The notes under the pieces are model-generated. The model saw only the letters and a program-made list of their open reading frames with translations, did not search any database and had not been told where the DNA came from. From positions 19,105-83,104 of the forward strand of contig NZ_JQBR01000009.1 in the NCBI RefSeq assembly GCF_001438655.1: DNA of 64,000 nucleotides. The letters run 5' to 3'. This document shows positions 42,886-50,913 of the stretch, one piece after another; position 1 is the stretch's first letter; each line of letters starts with the position of its first letter. A program made the translations under genes and the position numbers. Origin of the DNA: Pediococcus cellicola. Lineage in GTDB: Bacteria > Bacillota > Bacilli > Lactobacillales > Lactobacillaceae.

Positions 42886-44070
42886 TTAAAAATAATCCCA
42901 TAACATTGGCGAATCTGCTTGCAAGGCATTCCCCAAATTTTGAACAGCGTCTAAATTTCCTGAAATGGCCCCCACACGTTTTAAGTACATTAATTGACGG
43001 TACCCCATTAAAGCTTTCGTCAAGTTTTGAATATCTAAATGAATATCAGCCATGTTACGTTCGTTTTCGCTCACTTTTTCAAAACTTGTGCCATTAACAT
43101 TGACCTTCAATCGCCAAATGCCATTATTTTGTGGAATCAAGGCATCCCGAATTCCTAAACGTAAGGACTTTACTTTTTGAACAAATGGATAATCCGCTAT
43201 GAATTTTTGTAAATTAATAATTCGCGCCATCATATATGGTTGAATACTTACATTTACTGCATACGGATTTGCCATCACATCTGGATAGCCCTTGGGGTCG
43301 CCATCAGCATACTCAAAATTAGCAAACATAGATTCATGCTGACAAATAAATCTTAATAAGTACTGATAACTAATCTGATTTGTATACATTAATTCTTGAA
43401 TTTTAAAGGTGTCGCCTCGGGTTTCATAAATCACATAGCCGGCAGCACTCTGATCATCCTCTAAATACACGCCAACTTGCCAGCGGGGATGCTTTAAGAC
43501 TAAATAATGCCACCACCATGCTGCTCGTTTAAGGCCACCATGGCGACTTTGCTCATTATTTTCATAAACCTCGTCAATTAAAGTAATAGCTTCACTCAAC
43601 GGTAATCTAAGAAAAGTGCCTCGCTCCTCAGCAAGCTTAATTCGTGGTAAATCCGTATTATGAATCCGATAAACGGCTCGATCGAAAACTTCTTCATAAC
43701 CAAAACGACGATAAAACTCATAAGAAAACGGTGCTAAGTAAGATAAAGCCACACCATCTTTACGCATATCCGAAAATGCTTGCTGCATCAAAGCCGTAAT
43801 AGCGCCATGACCACCAAATTCTGGATAGCTCATCACATCCCCAATCCCATTCATTTTGTAGCCCACACCGTGAAAGTTAACTTTAAATGGTATGCTGAGC
43901 ATTCCACTGCTTAATTTATTCTCGTGAAAAAGGCCGTACACATGTGAATGTTCATAACGGTCATTGAAAAAAGCCTGCCGTTGCGCACTATCCTCATTAT
44001 TAAAGGCATACAAATAAAGCTGATAAAATGCCTGTAATTCTTTTTTGGTAAGCTGCTTAATCTCACTCAT
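42886..44070 (-). CDS. Eis-like GNAT N-acetyltransferase
   Basis: A 394-residue cytoplasmic protein with the Eis architecture: N-terminal GNAT domain with the CoA-binding region GIGDVMSYPEFGGHGAITALMQQ and LAPFSYEFYRRFGYE, a second degenerate GNAT region, and a C-terminal sterol-carrier-like domain ending at the carboxylate (MLWDYF), which supplies the catalytic base in Eis enzymes. Eis enzymes acetylate amines, sometimes aminoglycosides; the substrate here is unknown. ATG at 44070 follows AAGGGG. Followed by a strong terminator. Confidence 0.9.
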   Translation of the reverse strand: MSEIKQLTKKELQAFYQLYLYAFNNEDSAQRQAFFNDRYEHSHVYGLFHENKLSSGMLSIPFKVNFHGVGYKMNGIGDVMSYPEFGGHGAITALMQQAFSDMRKDGVALSYLAPFSYEFYRRFGYEEVFDRAVYRIHNTDLPRIKLAEERGTFLRLPLSEAITLIDEVYENNEQSRHGGLKRAAWWWHYLVLKHPRWQVGVYLEDDQSAAGYVIYETRGDTFKIQELMYTNQISYQYLLRFICQHESMFANFEYADGDPKGYPDVMANPYAVNVSIQPYMMARIINLQKFIADYPFVQKVKSLRLGIRDALIPQNNGIWRLKVNVNGTSFEKVSENERNMADIHLDIQNLTKALMGYRQLMYLKRVGAISGNLDAVQNLGNALQADSPMLWDYF

Positions 44071-44085
44071 GTACTGGACCCCTTT

Positions 44086-44274
44086 TTATCTTTTTGTTTG
44101 CTCTCTCAATTTAGCTACACACCAACCCAATCCTGTAAATAGAATAGTGCCACCGACCATCACGAGTTGCTGACTAGAAATAGCCTTAAAAGATACCTGG
44201 GTTGCCACGAAAGCTAAACTACCTAAAACACCTGTGCCTATTAGGCCGAGCTCCATTATTTTTATTGGTTTCAT
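44086..44274 (-). CDS. Hypothetical two-helix membrane protein
   Basis: A 62-residue protein with two hydrophobic segments (about residues 7-28 and 36-54) and a basic tail (KLREQTKR). ATG at 44274 has AGAAGGA 7 bases upstream. It precedes the Eis-like gene by 15 bases on the same strand. No family is recognised. Confidence 0.6.
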   Translation of the reverse strand: MKPIKIMELGLIGTGVLGSLAFVATQVSFKAISSQQLVMVGGTILFTGLGWCVAKLREQTKR

Positions 44275-44456
44275 ATTTTTCCTTCTATATTATATATTTT
44301 TTTCAAACAGCCGTGTGACTTTATTTTCAAACCGTGATCATTTTTAATTTTGTTTGTCTTCTTTTATGAAGAATCGATTGCAGTCTTGTCATTAAGCATG
44401 CCTACGCCTTTTTTCCTATTTTAATTTAATGCTAATTTTTTTATTCTTGATAGCGA

Positions 44457-44470
44457 CCAAGGGCCCTTGG
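44457..44470. promoter_or_regulatory. Perfect 14-bp palindrome upstream of the SigH/ComX-like gene
   Basis: CCAAGGGCCCTTGG lies 10 bases before the AAGGAG ribosome site. In an otherwise AT-rich leader this GC-rich symmetric element stands out. It could be an operator, or a small hairpin close to the ribosome site. Confidence 0.5.
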
Positions 44471-44495
44471 ATCTTTACTTAAGGAGATTCAAGAA

Positions 44496-45038
44496 TTGGA
44501 AAAACAAACTGTACAAGACGCTTTTAAATTCTTATATCAAGAAAATCGTGAAAAGATTATTTACGGCGCAGCCAAAAAGCTGCATCTACATCCAGCACAA
44601 ACAAATTATGAAGACTTTATTCAAGAAGGCTATCTTACTTTTGTCCAAGCTTATGATCGTTATCCGTCATCTCCATTGGACAATCCGCAAAAGTTTTGCA
44701 TTTATGCCTACCAGGCTGTATACTGGCGGTTCCTAGATCTGATTCGGCAATCAAATCGGTTAGCGGATCAGATCGAAGTGAACCCACTTCCCTTAGTGAA
44801 TCAGGCACACTCTAACTTAGAGGAAGCATTTGAAGCCATCTACCAAGACGAATTATTTGCACAGCTTTACAATTCTTGTACAAAGTCAGAACAAATGTTT
44901 CTTATTGACTGTTATGTATACCATTTAAAAAGTTCAGAAATTGCGTGCAAACATCACGTTTCAAGACAATGTGTCTCAAATTGGCGGCGTCGGGTTGGAA
45001 ATAAGGCACTAGCGTATCTTACAAAAAGTCGTCCCTAA
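44496..45038 (+). CDS. Sigma-70 family factor, SigH/ComX-like
   Basis: A 180-residue alternative sigma factor. Region 2 appears as YEDFIQEGYLTFVQAYDRYP followed by FCIYAYQAVYWRFLDLIRQSNR; region 4 ends with the HTH SSEIACKHHVSRQCVSNWRRRV. Size and domain order match the SigH/ComX group that drives late competence genes in lactobacilli and streptococci. The start is TTG at 44496, 9 bases after AAGGAG; no ATG fits. No competence machinery is in the window, so its targets would be elsewhere. The role is inferred from the family. Confidence 0.85.
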   Translation: MEKQTVQDAFKFLYQENREKIIYGAAKKLHLHPAQTNYEDFIQEGYLTFVQAYDRYPSSPLDNPQKFCIYAYQAVYWRFLDLIRQSNRLADQIEVNPLPLVNQAHSNLEEAFEAIYQDELFAQLYNSCTKSEQMFLIDCYVYHLKSSEIACKHHVSRQCVSNWRRRVGNKALAYLTKSRP

Positions 45039-45119
45039 ATTAGATTAACTATGTTAATATATGTAGTGATTAAAATATCTTACCACGTAGTAATTTATAA
45101 GATAGAAGGAGGAAAAAAT

Positions 45120-45524
45120 ATGGCTAAGGTTCATCCAGATTATGAAACCATTTCAGCTATTTCGACTATGATTCAAAACATCGATACTGATTTACAAGCC
45201 AAATTTTCGGTTAGTTTTGAACAATTTCGAATCCTAAGTTTTATCGAGAACATTCGACCAAAGGAAACCACGGTCAGTGCCCTCGCTAAACATTTTCATT
45301 CCAATAATTCAGCTACTTCTCGAAAAGTAAGCGCACTATACAAACAAGATTTCATTCAAGACCACGTTTCCGGTGAAGACCGGCGAACACACTGGATTAC
45401 CTTAACCGAAAAAGGGGAAAAGATAATTAAGGCAAGCCAAATTTTTGCGGAGCGTTATTTACCAGAATTAGAATCACAAATGATGCAGCTCCTTTCAGAT
45501 GATTTAAAGCAGCGTAACAAATAA
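45120..45524 (+). CDS. MarR/SarA-like winged-helix regulator
   Basis: A 134-residue DNA-binding protein. Winged-helix region: TTVSALAKHFHSNNSATSRKVSALYKQDFI followed by the wing VSGEDRRTHWITLTEKG, as in MarR and SarA families; helices at both ends for dimerisation. ATG at 45120 is 6 bases after AAGGAGG; an upstream in-frame start precedes that site. Inverted arms TATCTTA / TAAGATA lie just upstream and could be an autoregulatory operator. A paralogue follows at 45739. Confidence 0.85.
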   Translation: MAKVHPDYETISAISTMIQNIDTDLQAKFSVSFEQFRILSFIENIRPKETTVSALAKHFHSNNSATSRKVSALYKQDFIQDHVSGEDRRTHWITLTEKGEKIIKASQIFAERYLPELESQMMQLLSDDLKQRNK

Positions 45525-45548
45525 ATTAGCTGAAACCATTTTCAAAAT

Positions 45549-45590
45549 GGCCCTACTTGGGAATGACTCCCAGTAGAGCCAGTTTTTATT
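45549..45590 (+). terminator. Terminator after the first MarR-like gene
   Basis: GGC-CTACT-GGGA pairs with TCCC-AGTAG-GCC (45549-45562 and 45568-45580) and is followed by TTTTTATTTTT. Confidence 0.8.
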
Positions 45591-45738
45591 TTTACCTCTA
45601 ACCACATTATTTCAAAACTATTCTCCGATAAGCTTGCAAAAATCCATATAGTTGTGTTTCAATTACATTAACGGCGTTGAATATTATGCAATAATAACAT
45701 TTTAATGGTGCAAGTAATTTACGAAAAGGGGAATTATT

Positions 45739-46107
45739 ATGCCAAACGAAAATCCGATGGAATTTGTGAATTTCTCAAAGATGTACCGTCTATTCTTGCA
45801 AACTGATAGTCATCTAAAAACACAGTATTCTATTAGTTTCGAGCAATATCGTATTATGGCTTACATTCTGTCACTCAAAAAGCAAGAGGCAACCGTAAGT
45901 GACGTTGGTCATCATTTTGATTCCAGTTCACCTGCGATTTCACGTAAAATTCGCGTGCTATTTAATCTTCACTACATCATTGATCATGCTGATAATCATG
46001 ATCGCCGCGTTCACTGGTTAAACCTCACACCTGAGGGTAAACAAGTTACTGATACCGTTTCGAAATTTTTACGGGCTAAAATTCCGGGATATCGAAACTC
46101 AGGTTGA
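45739..46107 (+). CDS. Second MarR/SarA-like regulator, C-terminus altered by a frameshift
   Basis: A 122-residue paralogue of the previous gene, alignable throughout (SISFEQYRIMAYI against SVSFEQFRILSFI; DHADNHDRRVHWLNLTPEG against DHVSGEDRRTHWITLTEKG). After residue 116 it ends in PGYRNSG. If one G of the GGG at 46086-46088 is removed, the frame continues as PDIETQVERLSKEDLRH to a stop at 46136-46138, matching PELESQMMQLLSDDLKQ in the paralogue. So a one-base insertion has changed and shortened the C-terminal dimerisation helix. The HTH is intact. ATG at 45739 follows AAAAGGGG. Confidence 0.8.
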   Translation: MPNENPMEFVNFSKMYRLFLQTDSHLKTQYSISFEQYRIMAYILSLKKQEATVSDVGHHFDSSSPAISRKIRVLFNLHYIIDHADNHDRRVHWLNLTPEGKQVTDTVSKFLRAKIPGYRNSG

Positions 46108-46167
46108 GCGTTTGTCGAAAGAGGATTTGCGACATTAACACTATGTTTTTGTTGCACTAATCCAAAA

Positions 46168-46219
46168 TAAAAAGCCAGAAAACAAGATAAATAATCTTTA
46201 CCTTGAATTCTGGTTTTTT
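46168..46219 (+). terminator. Terminator after the second MarR-like gene
   Basis: AAAGCCAGAA (46171-46180) pairs with TTCTGGTTT (46208-46216), with an inner CAAG/CTTG, followed by a T-run. It is T-rich on the other strand too. Confidence 0.8.
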
Positions 46220-46252
46220 ACTGTCTTTTAACGTTAGCCCTTAAATCTGCAG

Positions 46253-46486
46253 TTAACCCTCGATCTTAATGGCAATTTTGCCACCAGCGCGACTGACAAT
46301 CTCATCTAACGTTTTAAAGGAGACGTTAGCACGGCCACTCTCCATTCGTGCAATTTGCGACTGACGTTTGCCTGCTCGCTCCGCCAATTGGGTCTGGGTA
46401 AAGCCATTTCGAATTCGGAATTGAACCAATTCTTTAGCCACCTGTACTTTGATTTCTTCTTCACTTGTTCTTACTTCTTTATCCAT
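46253..46486 (-). CDS. XRE-family HTH regulator (HigA antitoxin-like), unpaired
   Basis: A 77-residue protein with a Cro/C1-type HTH, RIRNGFTQTQLAERAGKRQSQIARMESGRANVSFKTLDEIV, of the type fused or paired with HigB-like toxins. The C-terminus KIAIKIEG is typical of HigA proteins. Neither neighbour resembles a RelE/HigB toxin, so it is an orphan antitoxin or a simple regulator. Two adjacent ATG codons (46489, 46486) follow GGAGGAG; the second has the better spacing. Confidence 0.85.
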   Translation of the reverse strand: MDKEVRTSEEEIKVQVAKELVQFRIRNGFTQTQLAERAGKRQSQIARMESGRANVSFKTLDEIVSRAGGKIAIKIEG

Positions 46487-46521
46487 CATTGCTCCTCCAT
46501 CTTTGCCATTCATTTATTATT

Positions 46522-47142
46522 TTATAACAATTCTAAAATTTCTAAAGGGGTTTCGAAAATATATTCTGCTTCCTTAAAATCAGCATTGGGTATTGCTCCC
46601 CACTTGGCATTGCCAAAATCAATCCCTGCAGCATGTGCGGCTTGTAAATCATACTGAGCATCCCCAACATACAAGAACTGCTCTTTAACTATGTCCGGAA
46701 ACTTGGCCATTCCAGCTAGCAATGGTTCTGGATTCGGTTTATGCTTGCTTGTATCCTCTGCCACCACAACCTGATCTGTATCTTTGGCAAACGGATACTT
46801 TGCTACTTGGCTTTGCCAACCATAGCGTGTTTTGGAAGTGACAATTCCAACCTTAGTTCGCTTTGTATGTAATTTTGCAAAAAGTGCATCAATACCTGTA
46901 AATTCTCGAACTAAATCTTGGTGGTGTAAAAATTCTTGTCCGTAATCCACAACGGTTTGTGCAGGATCAGGCGAGCCTAATTTTTTGAAGACTTCGACTG
47001 CTGATAATCCCATCAATTGACGAGTCTGCGTCTTTGTAACGGGAATGTGCATGCGGCCAAACACAGATTGAACAGTTGCCCAAACAGCCTCATCCGTTTT
47101 CAGAAGCGTATTATCTACATCAAACAAAATAACTTGGTACAT
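46522..47142 (-). CDS. HAD family hydrolase (phosphoglycolate-phosphatase/PpaX-like)
   Basis: A 206-residue HAD phosphatase. Motif I FDVDNTLLKTD (nucleophile Asp8, acid Asp10), motif II VTSKTRYG, Lys in SKHKPNPEP, and motif IV YVGDAQYDLQAA. The small helical cap between motifs I and II places it with Gph/PpaX-like enzymes. ATG at 47142 is 6 bases after AAAGGGG; an in-frame start 33 bases upstream precedes that site. It lies 35 bases before the XRE gene and may be cotranscribed. The substrate is not known. Confidence 0.88.
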   Translation of the reverse strand: MYQVILFDVDNTLLKTDEAVWATVQSVFGRMHIPVTKTQTRQLMGLSAVEVFKKLGSPDPAQTVVDYGQEFLHHQDLVREFTGIDALFAKLHTKRTKVGIVTSKTRYGWQSQVAKYPFAKDTDQVVVAEDTSKHKPNPEPLLAGMAKFPDIVKEQFLYVGDAQYDLQAAHAAGIDFGNAKWGAIPNADFKEAEYIFETPLEILELL

Positions 47143-47291
47143 AACCGGCCCCTTTCTTTTTAATGGAACAAACAATGCATTATATCATAAGAAAGCGGTC
47201 CCTCTCAATGCTGTTTATCGTTTTTTTCAATTCCTTCAAACTTTTTTACAAAACGCGCTCACTACCTAAACTGGACGTTGCGGTCGACCAC

Positions 47292-47415
47292 ATAAATAAG
47301 GCATGTGTTTTTGAAAACAACACTGTGTGATATCGACGACTACTTTGTCATAGATATCTTATTAAACAGGAATCCACAGTTGAACTAATTTTCAAGTACA
47401 CATGCCTTTATTTAT
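47292..47415. mobile_element. MITE-like fold-back element (124 bp, 26-27-bp terminal inverted repeats)
   Basis: Left arm 47292-47317 begins ATAAATAAGGCATGTG; the reverse complement of the right arm 47389-47415 begins ATAAATAAAGGCATGTG. Over 26 positions they differ by one gap and two mismatches. Inner arms continue with CAACACTGTGTGAT against CAACTGTGGAT, and two GATATC sites flank the centre, so nearly the whole element folds back. No gene is inside. It lies 8 bases beyond the stop of the YhgE/Pip gene and could serve as its terminator. No clear target-site duplication is seen. Confidence 0.55.
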
Positions 47416-47422
47416 ATTTCTA

Positions 47423-50400
47423 TTAATCTTTAACTTTTTTCAAACCAAATTTTGTTTGTGGTGATACCCAGTAATAGATTGCACCAATCACAATTGGATA
47501 TAGCAACACAATTACGGTTTGTAAGAACATGCCATTACCAACACCATTAATCGCATAATTAAAGGCACTCATTGCATGAGTAACTGGTAGAAGTTCCGAA
47601 ACAGCTTGATACACAGTGGTTAACATAGAAGTTGGCAACAAAACGCCAGCTAGTTGTCCAAGCATCAAAATCAAGGAGAACAATATTCCTGGTGCGCCAA
47701 ATAACAAATCAATCAAGACACACAGGGCTGTGAAACTCACACCAGTCACAATTGCAGTCACCATTAATTCAATCGGATGTAACACTTCAATACCACCAAT
47801 CATTGTAAAGGCTAAGACACCCACAACTTGGAGGAGGGTTAAGAGCAATAGCATGCCATTAGATAAACCAAACCCGTTATGACGATGCCCTTTACGACGA
47901 GCATATTGCCCTAATTGGTTCAAAATCGCGGCGATAAATAAAATCATTGCAATCACTAATGGTGCAAACATGGCCTTTACCGAACCAACCGAGTTCAAGA
48001 CTTGATCCTGATTAACTGGATTCACAAAGTGATCAACGTTTTGTGGTTCTGCATTCACGTTTTGAACCTTCGTAGCGCCATCTTGGAGCTTCGAGTTCAA
48101 CAAAGCAATTCCAGTATTGGCTGTGACAAGGCCAGCCTGCACCTGATCTGAACCGCTAGCTAATTGATCAGCACCAGATTTCCCTTGTTTAGCACCCGTC
48201 TCTAATTGAGCAGCACCACTGGTTAATTGTGGACTTGCTTGTGTCAGTTTTTGACCACCAGCAACCAACTTATTTGCACCTGTTGTTAACCGATTGACGC
48301 CACTAACTAATGTTGGAACTTGGCTATTCAACGTCTGCAAACCAGTACTTAATTGTTGCGAACCAGAATTTAATGCTCCCGAATTTTGCGTCAAAGTGGT
48401 TAACCCTGTCGCAAGTTGTTGAGAACCGCTCTTCAGTTTTCCAACCCCATTAACCAAACTTGGAACCTGACGATTCAAGCTTGCTAAGCCACCTGTGACT
48501 TGACCAGCGCCATTACTTAATTGTGTGACCCCATTAGTCAAAGTTGGAACCCGACTGTTCAAGGTACCCAATCCATTTTGAATTTGGCTGGCACCAGCAG
48601 TTAAGCCATCATTATTAGCTACTAACTGCGCGGCACCCTCGCTTGCGGAATTAACACCAGCAGTATACTTTGTTACCCCGCTTGTGTAGGTAGTCACACC
48701 ACTAACTAATGAATCTTTGCCATTCACCTTGGCATTTAGTTGCTGAACACCTGCCGTGAATTGTTTAAATTCATTCAAATTGTCGCTTAAGGTTGGCAAT
48801 TGTTTTTCAAGTGACGCTAAAGTCTGAACGGTCGTGTCACTCATTAATGGTGACGCTAATAAGTCATTAGCTTGGCTAACCACACTACTTAAGTCTGAAA
48901 TGGTACTAATAGTCGTACTATCAACGTTTAACTGACTTAAAGTGTCCGCTAAACCACTTATCTTGTCTTTGGCACTACTCAAACTTTGTAAACTAGTTCC
49001 AGTTGCTGCAATTTCTTTAGCAGAAGCTGCGGCATTAGTGGTACTAGTAGTGGCCTGATTTTTGGCTTCAGTAAGTTTAGCTTGATCAGCACTGCTTAAT
49101 TTGGAAGTATCCACACTGCCTAATAAACTCACAATTTTTTGACTTGCAGTTGCTGAAACTTTTGCCTTAGTCGCCGCATCATTCAAAGCGCTAGAAGCTT
49201 TATCCAAATTGGCAAATGAACTATTCACATCGGCTAAACTGCTTTTAGCCTCACTTAGTTCAGACAGTACGCTACTTAATCCTGCCAATTGTTTCAAAAC
49301 AGGCGTTAACGTCTGCAACTTAGTTTGCAATTGCTGTGCACTTTCGATTGTTGCCGGCGCATCCTTCAGGTTAGCCATCGCGGCTGTGTCACTTTCCAAA
49401 AGTTGCTGCATCGCGGCAATTTTGGCATTTGCAGAATCAGCTGCTGTATTCAACTGACTAACACCTTGTGATAATTGGGTGGCACTTGAAAGTAAGTTTG
49501 TTGAGCCACCATCCAAGTCTTGTGAACTCTTACTCAATAAACTTAAACCACCATTTAACGAACTTACGCCGTTTGTGTATGTCGTAATTCCTGAAGACAA
49601 TGAGGTAGACCCCAAACTCAGTTGGTCCACACCAGTTGCTAAGGTTCCTGTTTTGGCTGCCAAAGTTTTCAGACCATTATTAACTTGGGACGATCCATTA
49701 AATAACTTAGCAACTCCCAATGGCAATGCAGCCGTTTTAGTCGCCAACTGTGCTAACCCAGAATTAAGTTGGTCCGCACCGGCCTTAGTTTTTGCTACGC
49801 CGTTTGTGTAACTCTGGACACCAGTATTTAATTTCTGTGCTCCCCTTGTTAACTGAGCCACCCCACTGGCTAAAGGCGCCGTCTTTGTTTGCATTTCAGT
49901 TAAGCCGCTGGCTAAAGTTTTATTCCCTGAAGCTAAGGTATCCACACCAGCCACATATGTATTGATACCATCACTTAACTGTTTTGTTCCTGACTCAAAT
50001 GTAATCATACTGTTGGCTAAAACATGCAAGTTTCGGTCAACTTTGGCATTGCCATCTTTTAATTGGACAACCCCATCTTTTAATTGTTTGACCCCATTAG
50101 ACCCGCTTTTGATTCCCGTGCCTAATTTATTAATTGAAGTCAGCAATGTTTTGTCGTAAGACTTCTGAATGCTGGCAACAACTTGTGTTTTCACCTGACT
50201 CGCAACCTGCTCATTAATAACCTGAGAAAGAAAGCTGTTATGTTTAGACAACTTAATTTTTAGATTGCTAGACTTAGGCGTTTTATCCAAAGCAGTTGTG
50301 ATGTTTTGAGAAAAATTCTTTGGAATTGTGATTGTCATCAAATAGTGTCCTTTTTTCATTTCATTTTTTGCTTTTTGAGCAGAAACAAAATGCCACTTTA

Positions 50401-50635
50401 CCTGATGATTATGACTCAAATTCAAAAGTACTTGCTTCCCCGCATTTACTCTTGTATCTTGAAAATTCGCGGCACGATCATTATTCACAACCGCTACGTT
50501 CGTATTTGTCGTATGTGCTTGTTGCGAAGTACTAATATATCTGAAAATCATCGCTGTTAAAAGGATCGGAATTACTAGTGCAAGCACCAAAAAACTCCAT
50601 CGTTTGCTATGCGGATCCCAGTTTTTAAAAATCAT
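47423..50635 (-). CDS. Giant YhgE/Pip-domain membrane protein with coiled repeat region
   Basis: A 1070-residue protein. An N-terminal helix (about residues 13-32) and a YhgE/Pip domain with VAVVNNDRAANFQDTRVNAGKQ are followed by about 700 residues of repeats of the type LxxGxxxLxxG, including recurring LNSQVPTLVSGVNRLTTG-like units, then five C-terminal helices (from about MFAPLVIAMILFIAAILNQLG). This ABC-2-permease-like layout is shared by phage infection protein Pip and YueB-like phage receptors. The large middle region should lie outside the cell. ATG at 50635. No type VII secretion genes are in the window. Confidence 0.9.
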   Translation of the reverse strand: MIFKNWDPHSKRWSFLVLALVIPILLTAMIFRYISTSQQAHTTNTNVAVVNNDRAANFQDTRVNAGKQVLLNLSHNHQVKWHFVSAQKAKNEMKKGHYLMTITIPKNFSQNITTALDKTPKSSNLKIKLSKHNSFLSQVINEQVASQVKTQVVASIQKSYDKTLLTSINKLGTGIKSGSNGVKQLKDGVVQLKDGNAKVDRNLHVLANSMITFESGTKQLSDGINTYVAGVDTLASGNKTLASGLTEMQTKTAPLASGVAQLTRGAQKLNTGVQSYTNGVAKTKAGADQLNSGLAQLATKTAALPLGVAKLFNGSSQVNNGLKTLAAKTGTLATGVDQLSLGSTSLSSGITTYTNGVSSLNGGLSLLSKSSQDLDGGSTNLLSSATQLSQGVSQLNTAADSANAKIAAMQQLLESDTAAMANLKDAPATIESAQQLQTKLQTLTPVLKQLAGLSSVLSELSEAKSSLADVNSSFANLDKASSALNDAATKAKVSATASQKIVSLLGSVDTSKLSSADQAKLTEAKNQATTSTTNAAASAKEIAATGTSLQSLSSAKDKISGLADTLSQLNVDSTTISTISDLSSVVSQANDLLASPLMSDTTVQTLASLEKQLPTLSDNLNEFKQFTAGVQQLNAKVNGKDSLVSGVTTYTSGVTKYTAGVNSASEGAAQLVANNDGLTAGASQIQNGLGTLNSRVPTLTNGVTQLSNGAGQVTGGLASLNRQVPSLVNGVGKLKSGSQQLATGLTTLTQNSGALNSGSQQLSTGLQTLNSQVPTLVSGVNRLTTGANKLVAGGQKLTQASPQLTSGAAQLETGAKQGKSGADQLASGSDQVQAGLVTANTGIALLNSKLQDGATKVQNVNAEPQNVDHFVNPVNQDQVLNSVGSVKAMFAPLVIAMILFIAAILNQLGQYARRKGHRHNGFGLSNGMLLLLTLLQVVGVLAFTMIGGIEVLHPIELMVTAIVTGVSFTALCVLIDLLFGAPGILFSLILMLGQLAGVLLPTSMLTTVYQAVSELLPVTHAMSAFNYAINGVGNGMFLQTVIVLLYPIVIGAIYYWVSPQTKFGLKKVKD

Positions 50636-50667
50636 GTCCTTGCCATCTCCTGTTTTGTGCGCATTAA

Positions 50668-50723
50668 TTACTTACAAGTTAAAACTTTAATAGTTGCTAA
50701 AGGCGTCGTCAAAACGTAAGTAA
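50668..50723. promoter_or_regulatory. Inverted TTACTTAC half-sites upstream of the YhgE/Pip gene
   Basis: TTACTTAC (50668-50675) and GTAAGTAA (50716-50723), 40 bases apart. YhgE-type genes are often controlled by TetR-family repressors that bind motifs built on such half-sites, but no TetR gene adjoins. Confidence 0.4.
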
Positions 50724-50749
50724 ACTTTAAATAACTTTCTTTATGAGAC

Positions 50750-50788
50750 AAAAAAAGTTCAAAACCCCAATAAATAGGGCTTTGAACT
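50750..50788 (-). terminator. Terminator after the second gamma-glutamyl hydrolase gene
   Basis: AGTTCAAA (50756-50763) pairs with TTTGAACT (50781-50788), with an inner CCC/GGG, and a run of seven T on the minus strand. It lies about 125 bases after the stop. Confidence 0.8.
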
Positions 50789-50913
50789 TGTCATAAAATT
50801 AATTTGCTTGTTTGATACTCAAACTGGGTTAAATGCCCGTCTATCAATGTTTAACACTTTTTTTAAATAAGAAGTGACAAAGCGGTCATTTTGAAACATC
50901 AAAGTGGCGTCTT

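Noticed and set aside
44496..46138. Competence operon
   Set aside because: Only a sigma-factor-like gene is present; the two MarR-like genes are not competence genes and no com genes follow.
47423..50635. Several long plus-strand open frames under the YhgE/Pip gene
   Set aside because: They are antisense shadows caused by the gene's repetitive codon pattern; none has a ribosome site or recognisable product.
47423..50635. Part of a type VII secretion locus (YueB)
   Set aside because: No EssC, WXG100 or other ESX genes are in the window.
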